Part shown: one piece after another, positions 1-5,038 of the stretch | Layout of the letters: each line of letters opens with the position of its first letter | Numbering within the stretch: the stretch's first letter is position 1 | The notes under the pieces: generated by a model | The model's input: the letters and a program-made list of their open reading frames with translations, nothing else | Databases searched by the model: none | Told to the model about the DNA's origin: nothing | Made by a program: the position numbers and the translations under genes | Origin: Pseudomonadota bacterium | Lineage (GTDB): Bacteria > SAR324 > XYD2-FULL-50-16 > JAHJRI01 | Assembly (NCBI GenBank): GCA_022360105.1 | Contig: JAKSDL010000083.1 | Location: forward strand, 1 to 5,567 | Direction: 5' to 3' | DNA: 5,567 nucleotides

Positions 1-228
1 AATCTCATCATGGAAAAGGAGAAAAAAGGAGTCTGGACTGTCACCTCCTATATGATCCCCTTTGGTATGTTCACCCTGTTCTTTGGCCCGCTTGGCGATC
101 GCATTGGCAAGGTGCGTTTGCTGAAAATCGTGGCGATCCGGTCTCTTTCTTTGAAACCAGGTATCTCCTTTAGAAGGGATCCAAGGGACCCGATGGCAGT
201 TATTAAAATGGGCTTTATCCCTCATTGA
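1..228 (+). pseudogene. Remnant of an MFS transporter (motif A region), truncated
   Basis: The frame is open from the first base of the window and stops with TGA at 226-228. The stretch up to about base 130 reads like the second membrane segment of a major facilitator superfamily exporter (TSYMIPFGMFTLFFGPL), followed by the cytoplasmic loop motif A (GPLGDRIGKVRLL). Motif A, with its Gly, Asp and Arg residues, is the family hallmark between helices 2 and 3. After the Leu-Leu-Lys the frame turns polar and basic, with no third membrane helix. The protein therefore ends after roughly 75 visible residues, where MFS carriers have about 400. The amino end and helix 1 would lie left of the window. 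An internal ATG at base 10 has no convincing ribosome site. This is most likely a decayed or deletion-truncated gene, though a frameshift at the junction cannot be excluded. Confidence 0.6.
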
Positions 229-285
229 GAATTGGTTAGACCCTGCTGTTTTTGTGACATGTTCACGAATGTGGGTGCCTGTTTT

Positions 286-1044
286 TTAAACTTTACCGAC
301 AGGTGCGAGGTAAACGACAAATTCATCTGTTCCGTCCACTTTGAGCAATGCATCCATAATTTCCTGATTATAGGCTGCAATGGCGCAGGTGCCCGAGCCA
401 ACTGCCGAACAGGCAAGATAAAGATTCTGGCACACATGACCGGCATCCAAGGCTATCACTTTATATGAAGCTTCTCCGTAACGCCATTCCATTCGATGGG
501 GAAGGGCCGTCCAGACAAACGTAACTGCACATCGTCCCGTAAAAAACTGGCCGAGTGTCGCCACGCCGATCTTTTGATCAAGAGCTGTTTCCTCGAACTC
601 CAATATCAACTGGTGTTCCAAAGGCAGATAACGATAGATTCCCGTTTTTAGCTGCTCCACATTAAATACGCACAGGTAGGTTTCAAAGGCGTGTCGACAT
701 CCGGCTGAAGGCACTGTTCGAAGCACGGAACCAGCCCTTCGACTTCCCCTTACTCCCTGGGTACTCCATAGCAGATATGAAAGTTCCTGCAGACTTAACG
801 CTTCATCTTTGAATTTACGATGGCTAACGCGATCAGCGATTGCTTTGGTCAAATCTACTTGAATGTCATTTTGCAGAGCATCAACCGGAGTTAATTCGAT
901 TCTTTTTTTATCTTCATCAAATGGTTTTTGGACAGGTGGTGCTGGAAACCCGCGGCTTTGATCCGTTTGAGAAAAATCCATCTGCAATCTGATGGTATCC
1001 TTTAAAAACTCCCTGCCTCTGATTTTCTCATGTCCTTTATTCAT
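286..1044 (-). CDS. SagB/ThcOx-family FMN-dependent dehydrogenase (nitroreductase fold)
   Basis: This 252-aa protein matches the SagB/ThcOx branch of the nitroreductase fold, cytoplasmic flavoenzymes that use FMN. Visible hallmarks are: an N-terminal DQSRG-F-P-APP segment (res 28-37); DRVSHRKF (71-78), whose arginines normally contact FMN phosphate; LRTVPSAGCRHAFETYL (108-124), the diagnostic Pro-Ser-Ala-Gly block; and DAGHVCQNLYLACSAVGSG (200-218), the C-terminal flavin and dimer helix. The ATG at 1044 was chosen because AGGGG precedes it by 8 nt; an upstream in-frame start at 1083 lacks a ribosome site and would add 13 residues. Members in thiazole/oxazole peptide clusters oxidise azolines to azoles. 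Here no precursor peptide, YcaO or cyclodehydratase gene is visible, so it looks like a stand-alone relative of unknown substrate. Its 3' end converges on the MFS remnant, with no clear U-tract terminator between. Confidence 0.88.
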   Translation of the reverse strand: MNKGHEKIRGREFLKDTIRLQMDFSQTDQSRGFPAPPVQKPFDEDKKRIELTPVDALQNDIQVDLTKAIADRVSHRKFKDEALSLQELSYLLWSTQGVRGSRRAGSVLRTVPSAGCRHAFETYLCVFNVEQLKTGIYRYLPLEHQLILEFEETALDQKIGVATLGQFFTGRCAVTFVWTALPHRMEWRYGEASYKVIALDAGHVCQNLYLACSAVGSGTCAIAAYNQEIMDALLKVDGTDEFVVYLAPVGKV

Positions 1045-1110
1045 CTCATTTCCCCTGCAAAACAGATCATTCTCAAGAAACAAAATTGGCTTTATTCTAA
1101 TTATGACCTT

Positions 1111-1138
1111 AGTTTATCACACGTTATTATCATGGCAA
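1111..1138 (-). promoter_or_regulatory. Candidate sigma70 promoter for the SagB-type gene
   Basis: On the minus strand, TTGCCA (1138-1133) is followed after 16 nt by TAAACT (1116-1111). A TG dinucleotide sits one base upstream of this -10, giving an extended -10 (TGA-TAAACT). Transcription would begin near 1104, leaving a leader of about 60 nt before the ATG at 1044. The -35 matches 5 of 6 consensus bases and the -10 only 4 of 6, in an AT-rich region where chance matches are common. Confidence 0.4.
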
Positions 1139-1188
1139 CTCATAGACAAAGCATTTGAAAATGTTTTTTAGTTTTATGGAAAGGATTC

Positions 1189-1225
1189 ATGCCCCATGGC
1201 CTGTTATATTAGATATCCGGGGCAT
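1189..1225. repeat. Inverted repeat ATGCCCC / GGGGCAT in the divergent promoter region
   Basis: ATGCCCC (1189-1195) and GGGGCAT (1219-1225) are perfect 7-bp arms around 23 bases. Inside, GG (1197-1198) can also pair with CC (1217-1218) across a small bulge. An overlapping outer pair, TTCATG (1186-1191) with CATGAA (1232-1237), allows an alternative fold. No T-run follows on either strand, so it is not a simple terminator. It could be an operator for divergent control or chance structure. Confidence 0.35.
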
Positions 1226-1435
1226 TCTTCCCATGAAGGCTTGCTGGTCAATATCGCAGAGTCAGTAAAATCAAAATTTTATCATATTTTTGAGCTAATT
1301 TTTAAAATTACAACTAAATATTGACAAGTATGACAGTTTTCCATTAGGGATATGATTGTTACGACAAATTTTTGCCTTTTGACAATAGGGTCTGCAGAAT
1401 TTTGGGGATGTATAACTCCTAACCAGGGGGAATCA

Positions 1436-2578
1436 ATGTCTCGTATAGAATGGAGAACCTTCAATTCGGACGGAAGGAGACGGGTTGTTGTCACAAAAGA
1501 ACTGCCGGGGGATCGGTGGCTGGAGATTTTAAAAGCAGCTGATTGCCGTGTTGAGATTTGTACCTCTGATGACGTACTTAGTATCGAGGAGATCAAATCT
1601 GTAATTGGTAATTCTTGCAATGCGGCAATAGGGCAGTTGACAGAAGACTGGGGAAATGAACTTTTTGCTGCGCTGAAATCCGCAGGGGGAACAGCTTACA
1701 GCAATTATGCGGTCGGTTTCAACAATATTGACCTGAATGCTGCGACCAAACACGGTATTCCTGTTGGAAACACACCGGGCGTGCTGACAGAAACCACAGC
1801 GGAAATGGCTGTTGCCCTGACTTTTGCGGTTGCAAGACGTACCGGGGAAGCTGAAAGATTTATGCGTGCCGGTAAATACCATGGGTGGTTGCCGACTCTG
1901 TTTGTTGGTGAACTGCTTCAGGGGAAAACCGTTGGAATTATCGGGGCAGGTAGAATCGGTTCTGCCTATGGCAAAATGATGGTTGAAGGTCACAAAATGA
2001 ACCTGGTTTATTTCGATCTCTACCAAAACAAGGAGCTGGAAGACTATATCTCATCATACAGTCAGTTTCTTGTTTCCAGAGGCGAAAACGCTGTCACCTG
2101 CCAAAAAGCTGACACTGTTGAAGACCTTCTAAAAATTGCCGATTGTGTAAGCATTCATACTGTGTTGGACGACACCACTCATCATCTCATCAATTCTGAG
2201 CGGTTAAACCTGATGAAAGAGAATGCCTTGCTGATAAACACCAGCCGCGGTCCGGTGATTGAAGAAGCAGCCCTGGTGAAGCACTGCCAGCAGCATCCGA
2301 ACTTCAAAGCGGGTTTGGATGTTTTTGAGAAAGAGCCGGCAATGGCTGCCGGTTTGGCAGAACTTGATAATGTAGTGATAGTCCCTCATATCGCATCAGC
2401 CACTCTTTGGACGCGATCCGGAATGGCAACCATGGCAGCCAGCAATGTTGCTGCACTGTTAAATGGATATCCCGTCTGGAATAAACCGGAGGTGCTGATG
2501 TTTTTAGGGAAAGATGCTCCCAAAGCGGCTCCGAGCATTCTGAATGCCAAAGAATTGAAACTCGCTTTGCATAGTTAG
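1436..2578 (+). CDS. NAD-dependent hydroxypyruvate/glyoxylate reductase, plant HPR1-like
   Basis: This 380-aa D-2-hydroxyacid dehydrogenase would reduce hydroxypyruvate to D-glycerate, and probably glyoxylate to glycolate. The catalytic triad is present with the spacing of glycerate dehydrogenase: Arg271 (NTSRGPVI), Glu300 (DVFEKEP) and His318 (VPHIAS). The Rossmann loop is GAGRIG (170-175), and Asp194 at the end of the next strand (VYFDLYQ) favours NADH over NADPH. From memory, the sequence follows plant peroxisomal HPR1 closely: IGQLTEDWG (65-73), NTPGVLTETTAE (112-123), GRIGSAYGKMMVEG (172-185), plus the long segment after FDLYQ that makes it larger than common 320-aa reductases. There is no peroxisomal SKL tail. 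The ATG at 1436 follows AGGGGG by 5 nt; an earlier ATG at 1352 lacks a good ribosome site. The aminotransferase downstream suggests serine/glycine or glyoxylate metabolism. Confidence 0.92.
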   Translation: MSRIEWRTFNSDGRRRVVVTKELPGDRWLEILKAADCRVEICTSDDVLSIEEIKSVIGNSCNAAIGQLTEDWGNELFAALKSAGGTAYSNYAVGFNNIDLNAATKHGIPVGNTPGVLTETTAEMAVALTFAVARRTGEAERFMRAGKYHGWLPTLFVGELLQGKTVGIIGAGRIGSAYGKMMVEGHKMNLVYFDLYQNKELEDYISSYSQFLVSRGENAVTCQKADTVEDLLKIADCVSIHTVLDDTTHHLINSERLNLMKENALLINTSRGPVIEEAALVKHCQQHPNFKAGLDVFEKEPAMAAGLAELDNVVIVPHIASATLWTRSGMATMAASNVAALLNGYPVWNKPEVLMFLGKDAPKAAPSILNAKELKLALHS

Positions 2579-2583
2579 CATAC

Positions 2584-2604
2584 GACTTCGCAGTTACAGA
2601 AGTC
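2584..2604 (+). repeat. Weak hairpin after the reductase gene
   Basis: GACTTC (2584-2589) and GAAGTC (2599-2604) form a 6-bp stem with a 9-nt loop five bases after the reductase stop. No T-run follows, so it is not a good intrinsic terminator, and read-through into the aminotransferase gene is likely. It might stabilise the mRNA end. Confidence 0.25.
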
Positions 2605-2634
2605 ACAAATAGAAACGGACCAATTGAATCATAT

Positions 2635-2652
2635 TGAACGACCAGTCGTTCA
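2635..2652. promoter_or_regulatory. Perfect 18-bp palindrome, TetR-type operator candidate
   Basis: TGAACGAC-CA-GTCGTTCA has 8-bp arms that match perfectly around a CA centre. It lies 30 bp before the aminotransferase ATG and just upstream of its Shine-Dalgarno. The size, and the GAC-NN-GTC core inside TGAAC...GTTCA, resemble operators of TetR-family repressors. No regulator gene is in the window, and no clear -10/-35 pair frames the site. As RNA it could also form a stem of about 7 bp with a tight 4-nt loop, but no T-run follows. Confidence 0.5.
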
Positions 2653-2681
2653 TGAAACATCCAAGACAGAAAGGAGGAGAC

Positions 2682-3980
2682 ATGAATCTATTTGCCGATA
2701 GAATGGCCACCCTGGGAACGGAAAACGCTTTCAAGGTGGGGGCTGATATCGCCAAAGCCGAATCACAGGGTGTGGATGTGATTCGCTTTAACCTGGGCGA
2801 ACCGGATTTTGATACTCCGGAGTTCATCTGTAAGGTCGCTTGTGACAATTTGATAAAAGGGAACACACACTATTGTCCTCCATCGGGTATTCCTTCCCTC
2901 AGGGAAACCTTGGCAGAAGAAATCTCAAAAACTCGCAACCTTGTAGTCAAACCCGAACAGATTGTTGTAACCCCCGGGGCCAAACCTCCCATCTGCTATA
3001 CCTTGATGACTTATGTAAATCCCGGTGACGAAGTGATCTATCCCAGCCCCGGCTTTCCCATCTACGAATCGATGATCACTTTTGTCGGCGCCAAGCCTGT
3101 ACCTTTGCATCTAAAGGAGGAAAAGGGATTCAGTTTTTCGGCTGATGAGTTGGGAGACTTAATCACACCTAAAACGAAGCTGATCATCATCAACTCACCT
3201 TCCAATCCCACTGGTGGGGTTTTATCTGAAGAAGACATTAGTGGCATTGCCAAAGTCATTAATGAAAAGTGTAGCGATTCTGTGCGGATCTATTCCGACG
3301 AAGTCTACGAAAAGATTTTATTTGACGGCTCCGTTCATAAAAGCATCGCGTCGGCCCCGGGCATGCAGGATAAGACTATAATTGTCAGCGGCCATTCCAA
3401 AAGTTTTGCCATGACCGGCTGGCGTCTGGGATTTGCAGTGTTACCAACGGTGGAGGAGGCAGACTATTTTACCAATCTCAATATCAATATCATTTCATGC
3501 ACTCCCCCTTTTAGTCAGGCAGCAGGTGTAGAAGCCTATGTCAGTTCCCAATCGGAAGAAGTTGTTTCAAACATGGTGAGGAATTTTGAGGAAAGACGAG
3601 ATTATGCGATCCCTGCTTTAAATGGTATTGAAGGAATCACCTGCGCCAATCCGAAAGGGGCTTTTTATGTATTTCCGAATATACACGGCATGTGTGAAAA
3701 CCTGGATGTTTTCGAACACCATCGGAATTTACCCAAAGAGGTAACGACTGTGGCCGGCCCTTCCAAATTGATACAGATGTTTCTGATCTATCGGTATGGT
3801 GTAGCTACAATGGACCGTCAATCCTTTGGTTCCATCGGCTCTGAGAACATGCACTTTTTACGGTTGTCCACGGCAACAGATCTGGAATCTATCAAAAAAG
3901 GTATTGAGAGAATAGATCGGGCTTCAAAAGATCGGGACGGTTTTGCTGATTTCATTAAGGAAGGCAAACACTTGTGTTGA
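2682..3980 (+). CDS. Class I PLP-dependent aminotransferase
   Basis: This is a 432-aa fold-type I aminotransferase of the aspartate-aminotransferase-like group, cytoplasmic, transferring an amino group between an amino acid and a 2-oxoacid via pyridoxal phosphate. Key positions are visible: substrate strand FNLGEPDFDTP (36-46), cofactor-phosphate PGA (98-100), NPTG (175-178), Asp206 and Tyr209 (YSDEVYE), Schiff-base Lys240 (SGHSK), Arg248 (TGWRLGF), and Arg394 (HFLRLSTA) for the substrate carboxylate. PGFPIYES (123-130) replaces the usual P-x-W-x-SY ring-stacking block. Between GAFYV and the GVATMDRQSFG segment there are roughly 20 more residues than in compact bacterial aspartate aminotransferases. 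The ATG at 2682 follows AAGGAGG; an in-frame ATG at 2652 lacks a ribosome site and overlaps the palindrome. Pairing with hydroxypyruvate reductase suggests serine, glyoxylate or alanine chemistry, but the specificity is not readable. Confidence 0.9.
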   Translation: MNLFADRMATLGTENAFKVGADIAKAESQGVDVIRFNLGEPDFDTPEFICKVACDNLIKGNTHYCPPSGIPSLRETLAEEISKTRNLVVKPEQIVVTPGAKPPICYTLMTYVNPGDEVIYPSPGFPIYESMITFVGAKPVPLHLKEEKGFSFSADELGDLITPKTKLIIINSPSNPTGGVLSEEDISGIAKVINEKCSDSVRIYSDEVYEKILFDGSVHKSIASAPGMQDKTIIVSGHSKSFAMTGWRLGFAVLPTVEEADYFTNLNINIISCTPPFSQAAGVEAYVSSQSEEVVSNMVRNFEERRDYAIPALNGIEGITCANPKGAFYVFPNIHGMCENLDVFEHHRNLPKEVTTVAGPSKLIQMFLIYRYGVATMDRQSFGSIGSENMHFLRLSTATDLESIKKGIERIDRASKDRDGFADFIKEGKHLC

Positions 3981-3990
3981 ACAATCATGG

Positions 3991-4038
3991 GGATCGGGTC
4001 AGCTTGAAAAGGCAAGGGGGAAACAATCGACCTGATCC
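3991..4038 (+). repeat. Long-stem hairpin downstream of the aminotransferase
   Basis: GGATCGGGTC (3991-4000) can pair with GACCTGATCC (4029-4038) over 10 bp with one G-U wobble, enclosing 28 nt. It starts ten bases after the aminotransferase stop. There is no U-tract behind it, so it may mark a Rho-dependent or processed 3' end rather than an intrinsic terminator. A second, weaker stem (4041-4047 with 4070-4076) follows. Confidence 0.35.
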
Positions 4039-4094
4039 TCATACTCTATCGTCATGGGAAAATGTATAGAGAGTGTAAATTTCCGGAAGACTTC

Positions 4095-4123
4095 TTGACA
4101 CCCAAAAAACAAGTTTTTATGAT
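4095..4123 (+). promoter_or_regulatory. Near-consensus sigma70 promoter upstream of a small membrane protein gene
   Basis: TTGACA (4095-4100) is a perfect -35. After exactly 17 nt comes TATGAT (4118-4123), 5 of 6 in the -10. A second hexamer, a perfect TATAAT, lies at 4126-4131 but is 25 nt from the -35. Transcription would begin around 4130, giving a leader of about 67 nt. It is the strongest promoter-like element I see in the window and points at the 58-aa gene starting at 4197. Confidence 0.7.
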
Positions 4124-4196
4124 TTTATAATCTAGCCTACAAGTTGTTATCAATTCTTGAAAACTTGGACGTATTGTCCGCACTCCGGAGCCTTCC

Positions 4197-4373
4197 ATGA
4201 TATTTAAACCTCTTAAGCTTTTATCCTCGTTTTTTGTCATTATTTTTCTTTTGGGCGTCATCGTGGTGACCTACGAAGGCGACTACCTGCCAGAGCCAGT
4301 GGAAGACTTCGTTTACGCTATTCAAGAAACCATTGAAGACACTTCAGACACAATCGATGACATTGTTGATTAG
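4197..4373 (+). CDS. Small single-pass membrane protein with acidic C-terminal tail (58 aa)
   Basis: The ATG at 4197 follows GGAG (4187-4190) by 6 nt, and the frame ends with TAG at 4371-4373. Two lysines (K4, K7) precede a hydrophobic helix at about residues 8-25 (LLSSFFVIIFLLGVIVVT). The rest is a polar tail with 12 acidic residues and no basic ones. By the positive-inside rule the N-terminus should be cytoplasmic and the acidic tail periplasmic. The hydrophobic residues I42, I46, I53 and I56 fall on one face at heptad-like spacing, so the tail may be an amphipathic helix or coiled coil. A near-consensus promoter stands about 70 bp upstream. I do not recognise the family. It is too small for routine gene callers. 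An uncleaved signal anchor is likelier than a cleaved signal, since no A-x-A site is visible. Confidence 0.68.
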   Translation: MIFKPLKLLSSFFVIIFLLGVIVVTYEGDYLPEPVEDFVYAIQETIEDTSDTIDDIVD

Positions 4374-4427
4374 TTGAAATCTAGCCACTGCTTCCCTTCG
4401 TTTCAAATCTTGGATATTTATCGGAAA

Positions 4428-4447
4428 TGAGATCTGGACTGGTCTCA
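4428..4447. repeat. 7-bp hairpin in the intergenic region after the small gene
   Basis: TGAGATC (4428-4434) pairs with GGTCTCA (4441-4447) with one wobble, around a 6-nt loop. On the plus strand it is followed by G and an A-run, not a T-run. Reading the minus strand, the T-run comes before the hairpin rather than after it. It is therefore not an orthodox terminator in either direction, but it is the only structure that could end the small-gene transcript. Confidence 0.25.
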
Positions 4448-4554
4448 GAAAAAAACCCGTTTAAAAACAATTTGGGTAATTGACCGATTAATGAAAGGTG
4501 AATCTCTTAGAATCAGAAGTGGGCGTTTTAATGCAGAATTGAATGGGAATCAGG

Positions 4555-4572
4555 TTAGTTGCAAGCAACTAA
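4555..4572. repeat. Perfect 18-bp palindrome next to the 3' end of the cysteine-protein gene
   Basis: TTAGTTGC-AA-GCAACTAA has perfect 8-bp arms around AA. It lies 11 bp past the stop codon of the minus-strand gene ending at 4583. As RNA it gives roughly a 7-bp stem with a CUUG-type tetraloop on the minus transcript, but no U-tract follows. It could be a 3'-end stabilising hairpin, a weak terminator, or a protein-binding site. Confidence 0.35.
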
Positions 4573-4582
4573 AGACTTCCGG

Positions 4583-4981
4583 TTAACCTCCTTTAATGGT
4601 TGCTTGTCCCGCATAAATGATTTCAAAGTCACACATGGCACTCATGGTTGCTCCGTTGGACGGATTGGTGAACATGCAGGAACAACTCCCCTTGTCGCCT
4701 GTTCTCATGACAGGCATTTTTCCGCATTTGGTTTTGGTTGCCGTAGCCATAATTGGAACCACACCGATAGAACCTGTATGAACCGGGAACCCGGGAAAAG
4801 AGCAAATGTTGGGACTGACCACCCAACTGATCTGCTGGGTTAGAATCGCTCCTTTTTCGACCTTTTCCTTGGGCGCTTTCATTAAAATCCAGGTAATTGC
4901 CTGTTGACTGCCCGGTATGGAACCGGATTTGGGAGTAATCAACACCTTCCAGTTTTCATTGGCGATTTCTTTTGCACTCAA
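4583..4981 (-). CDS. Uncharacterised 132-aa cysteine-containing protein, TTG start
   Basis: I do not recognise this family. The frame opens with TTG (4981), preceded 5 nt upstream by AGGTG. The next in-frame ATG (residue 34) has no ribosome site. There is no signal peptide or membrane helix. The N-terminal third is polar with Lys/Glu. The C-terminal two thirds are rich in Gly, Thr, Met and Cys, with cysteines at 60, 86, 100, 102 and 117. Notable blocks are SPNICSFPGFPVHTG (56-70), TATKTKCGKMPVMRTGDKGSCSC (80-102) and CDFEIIYAGQATIKGG (117-132). The short beta-like segments around GKMPVMRTGD faintly recall PAAR-like spike-tip proteins, but no histidine-based tip motif is visible and no secretion-system genes are present, so this is only a hint. 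It lies 57 bp after a membrane protein gene in the same direction and is probably cotranscribed. Confidence 0.6.
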   Translation of the reverse strand: MSAKEIANENWKVLITPKSGSIPGSQQAITWILMKAPKEKVEKGAILTQQISWVVSPNICSFPGFPVHTGSIGVVPIMATATKTKCGKMPVMRTGDKGSCSCMFTNPSNGATMSAMCDFEIIYAGQATIKGG

Positions 4982-5038
4982 TTGGACACCTGCATTGTAT
5001 ATCTGTGAGTTTTACGGAGGATGCATTTTAATGGGACA

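Larger units (their letters stand above)
1045..1435. other. AT-rich divergent intergenic region (391 bp)
   Basis: This gap separates the minus-strand SagB-type gene from the plus-strand hydroxypyruvate reductase. I see no convincing reading frame in it; the longest ATG-initiated frames are very short or lack ribosome sites. It holds a candidate minus-strand promoter (1111-1138) and an inverted repeat (1189-1225). On the plus strand there are TTGACA hexamers at 1321 and 1379, neither with a good -10 at 16-18 nt. A weak plus-strand alternative is TTGCCT (1372-1377), 17 nt, CAGAAT (1395-1400). No plus-strand promoter can be called firmly. Confidence 0.6.

Noticed and set aside
222..468. Overlapping 74-78 codon frames on both strands at the 3' end of the SagB-type gene
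   Set aside because: They lie largely in other frames of the well-supported flavoenzyme gene and show no family signal or ribosome site.
1321..1356. TTGACA (1321) with TATGAT (1351) as a promoter for the reductase
   Set aside because: The spacing is 24 nt, far outside the 16-18 nt needed, and no good -10 is found at the right distance.
1352..1435. Longer N-terminus for the hydroxypyruvate reductase starting at ATG 1352
   Set aside because: No properly spaced ribosome site, and the extra 28 residues do not resemble the family N-terminus. The ATG at 1436 has AGGGGG and starts where the family homology starts.
4448..4482. Possible minus-strand intrinsic terminator (ACCC...GGGT followed by a T-run)
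   Set aside because: The stem is only 4 bp with a long unpaired loop, too weak to call a terminator despite the T-run.
4491..4586. 31-codon plus-strand frame (MKGESLRIRSGRF...) with reasonable-looking composition
   Set aside because: No ribosome-binding site upstream of the ATG, no good promoter, and its end overlaps the 3' end of the minus-strand gene. The peptide matches nothing I know.
4559..4843. 94-aa plus-strand frame opposite the cysteine protein
   Set aside because: It is antisense to the better-supported minus-strand gene, has a His/Cys/Arg-heavy composition typical of an antisense shadow, and lacks a Shine-Dalgarno.
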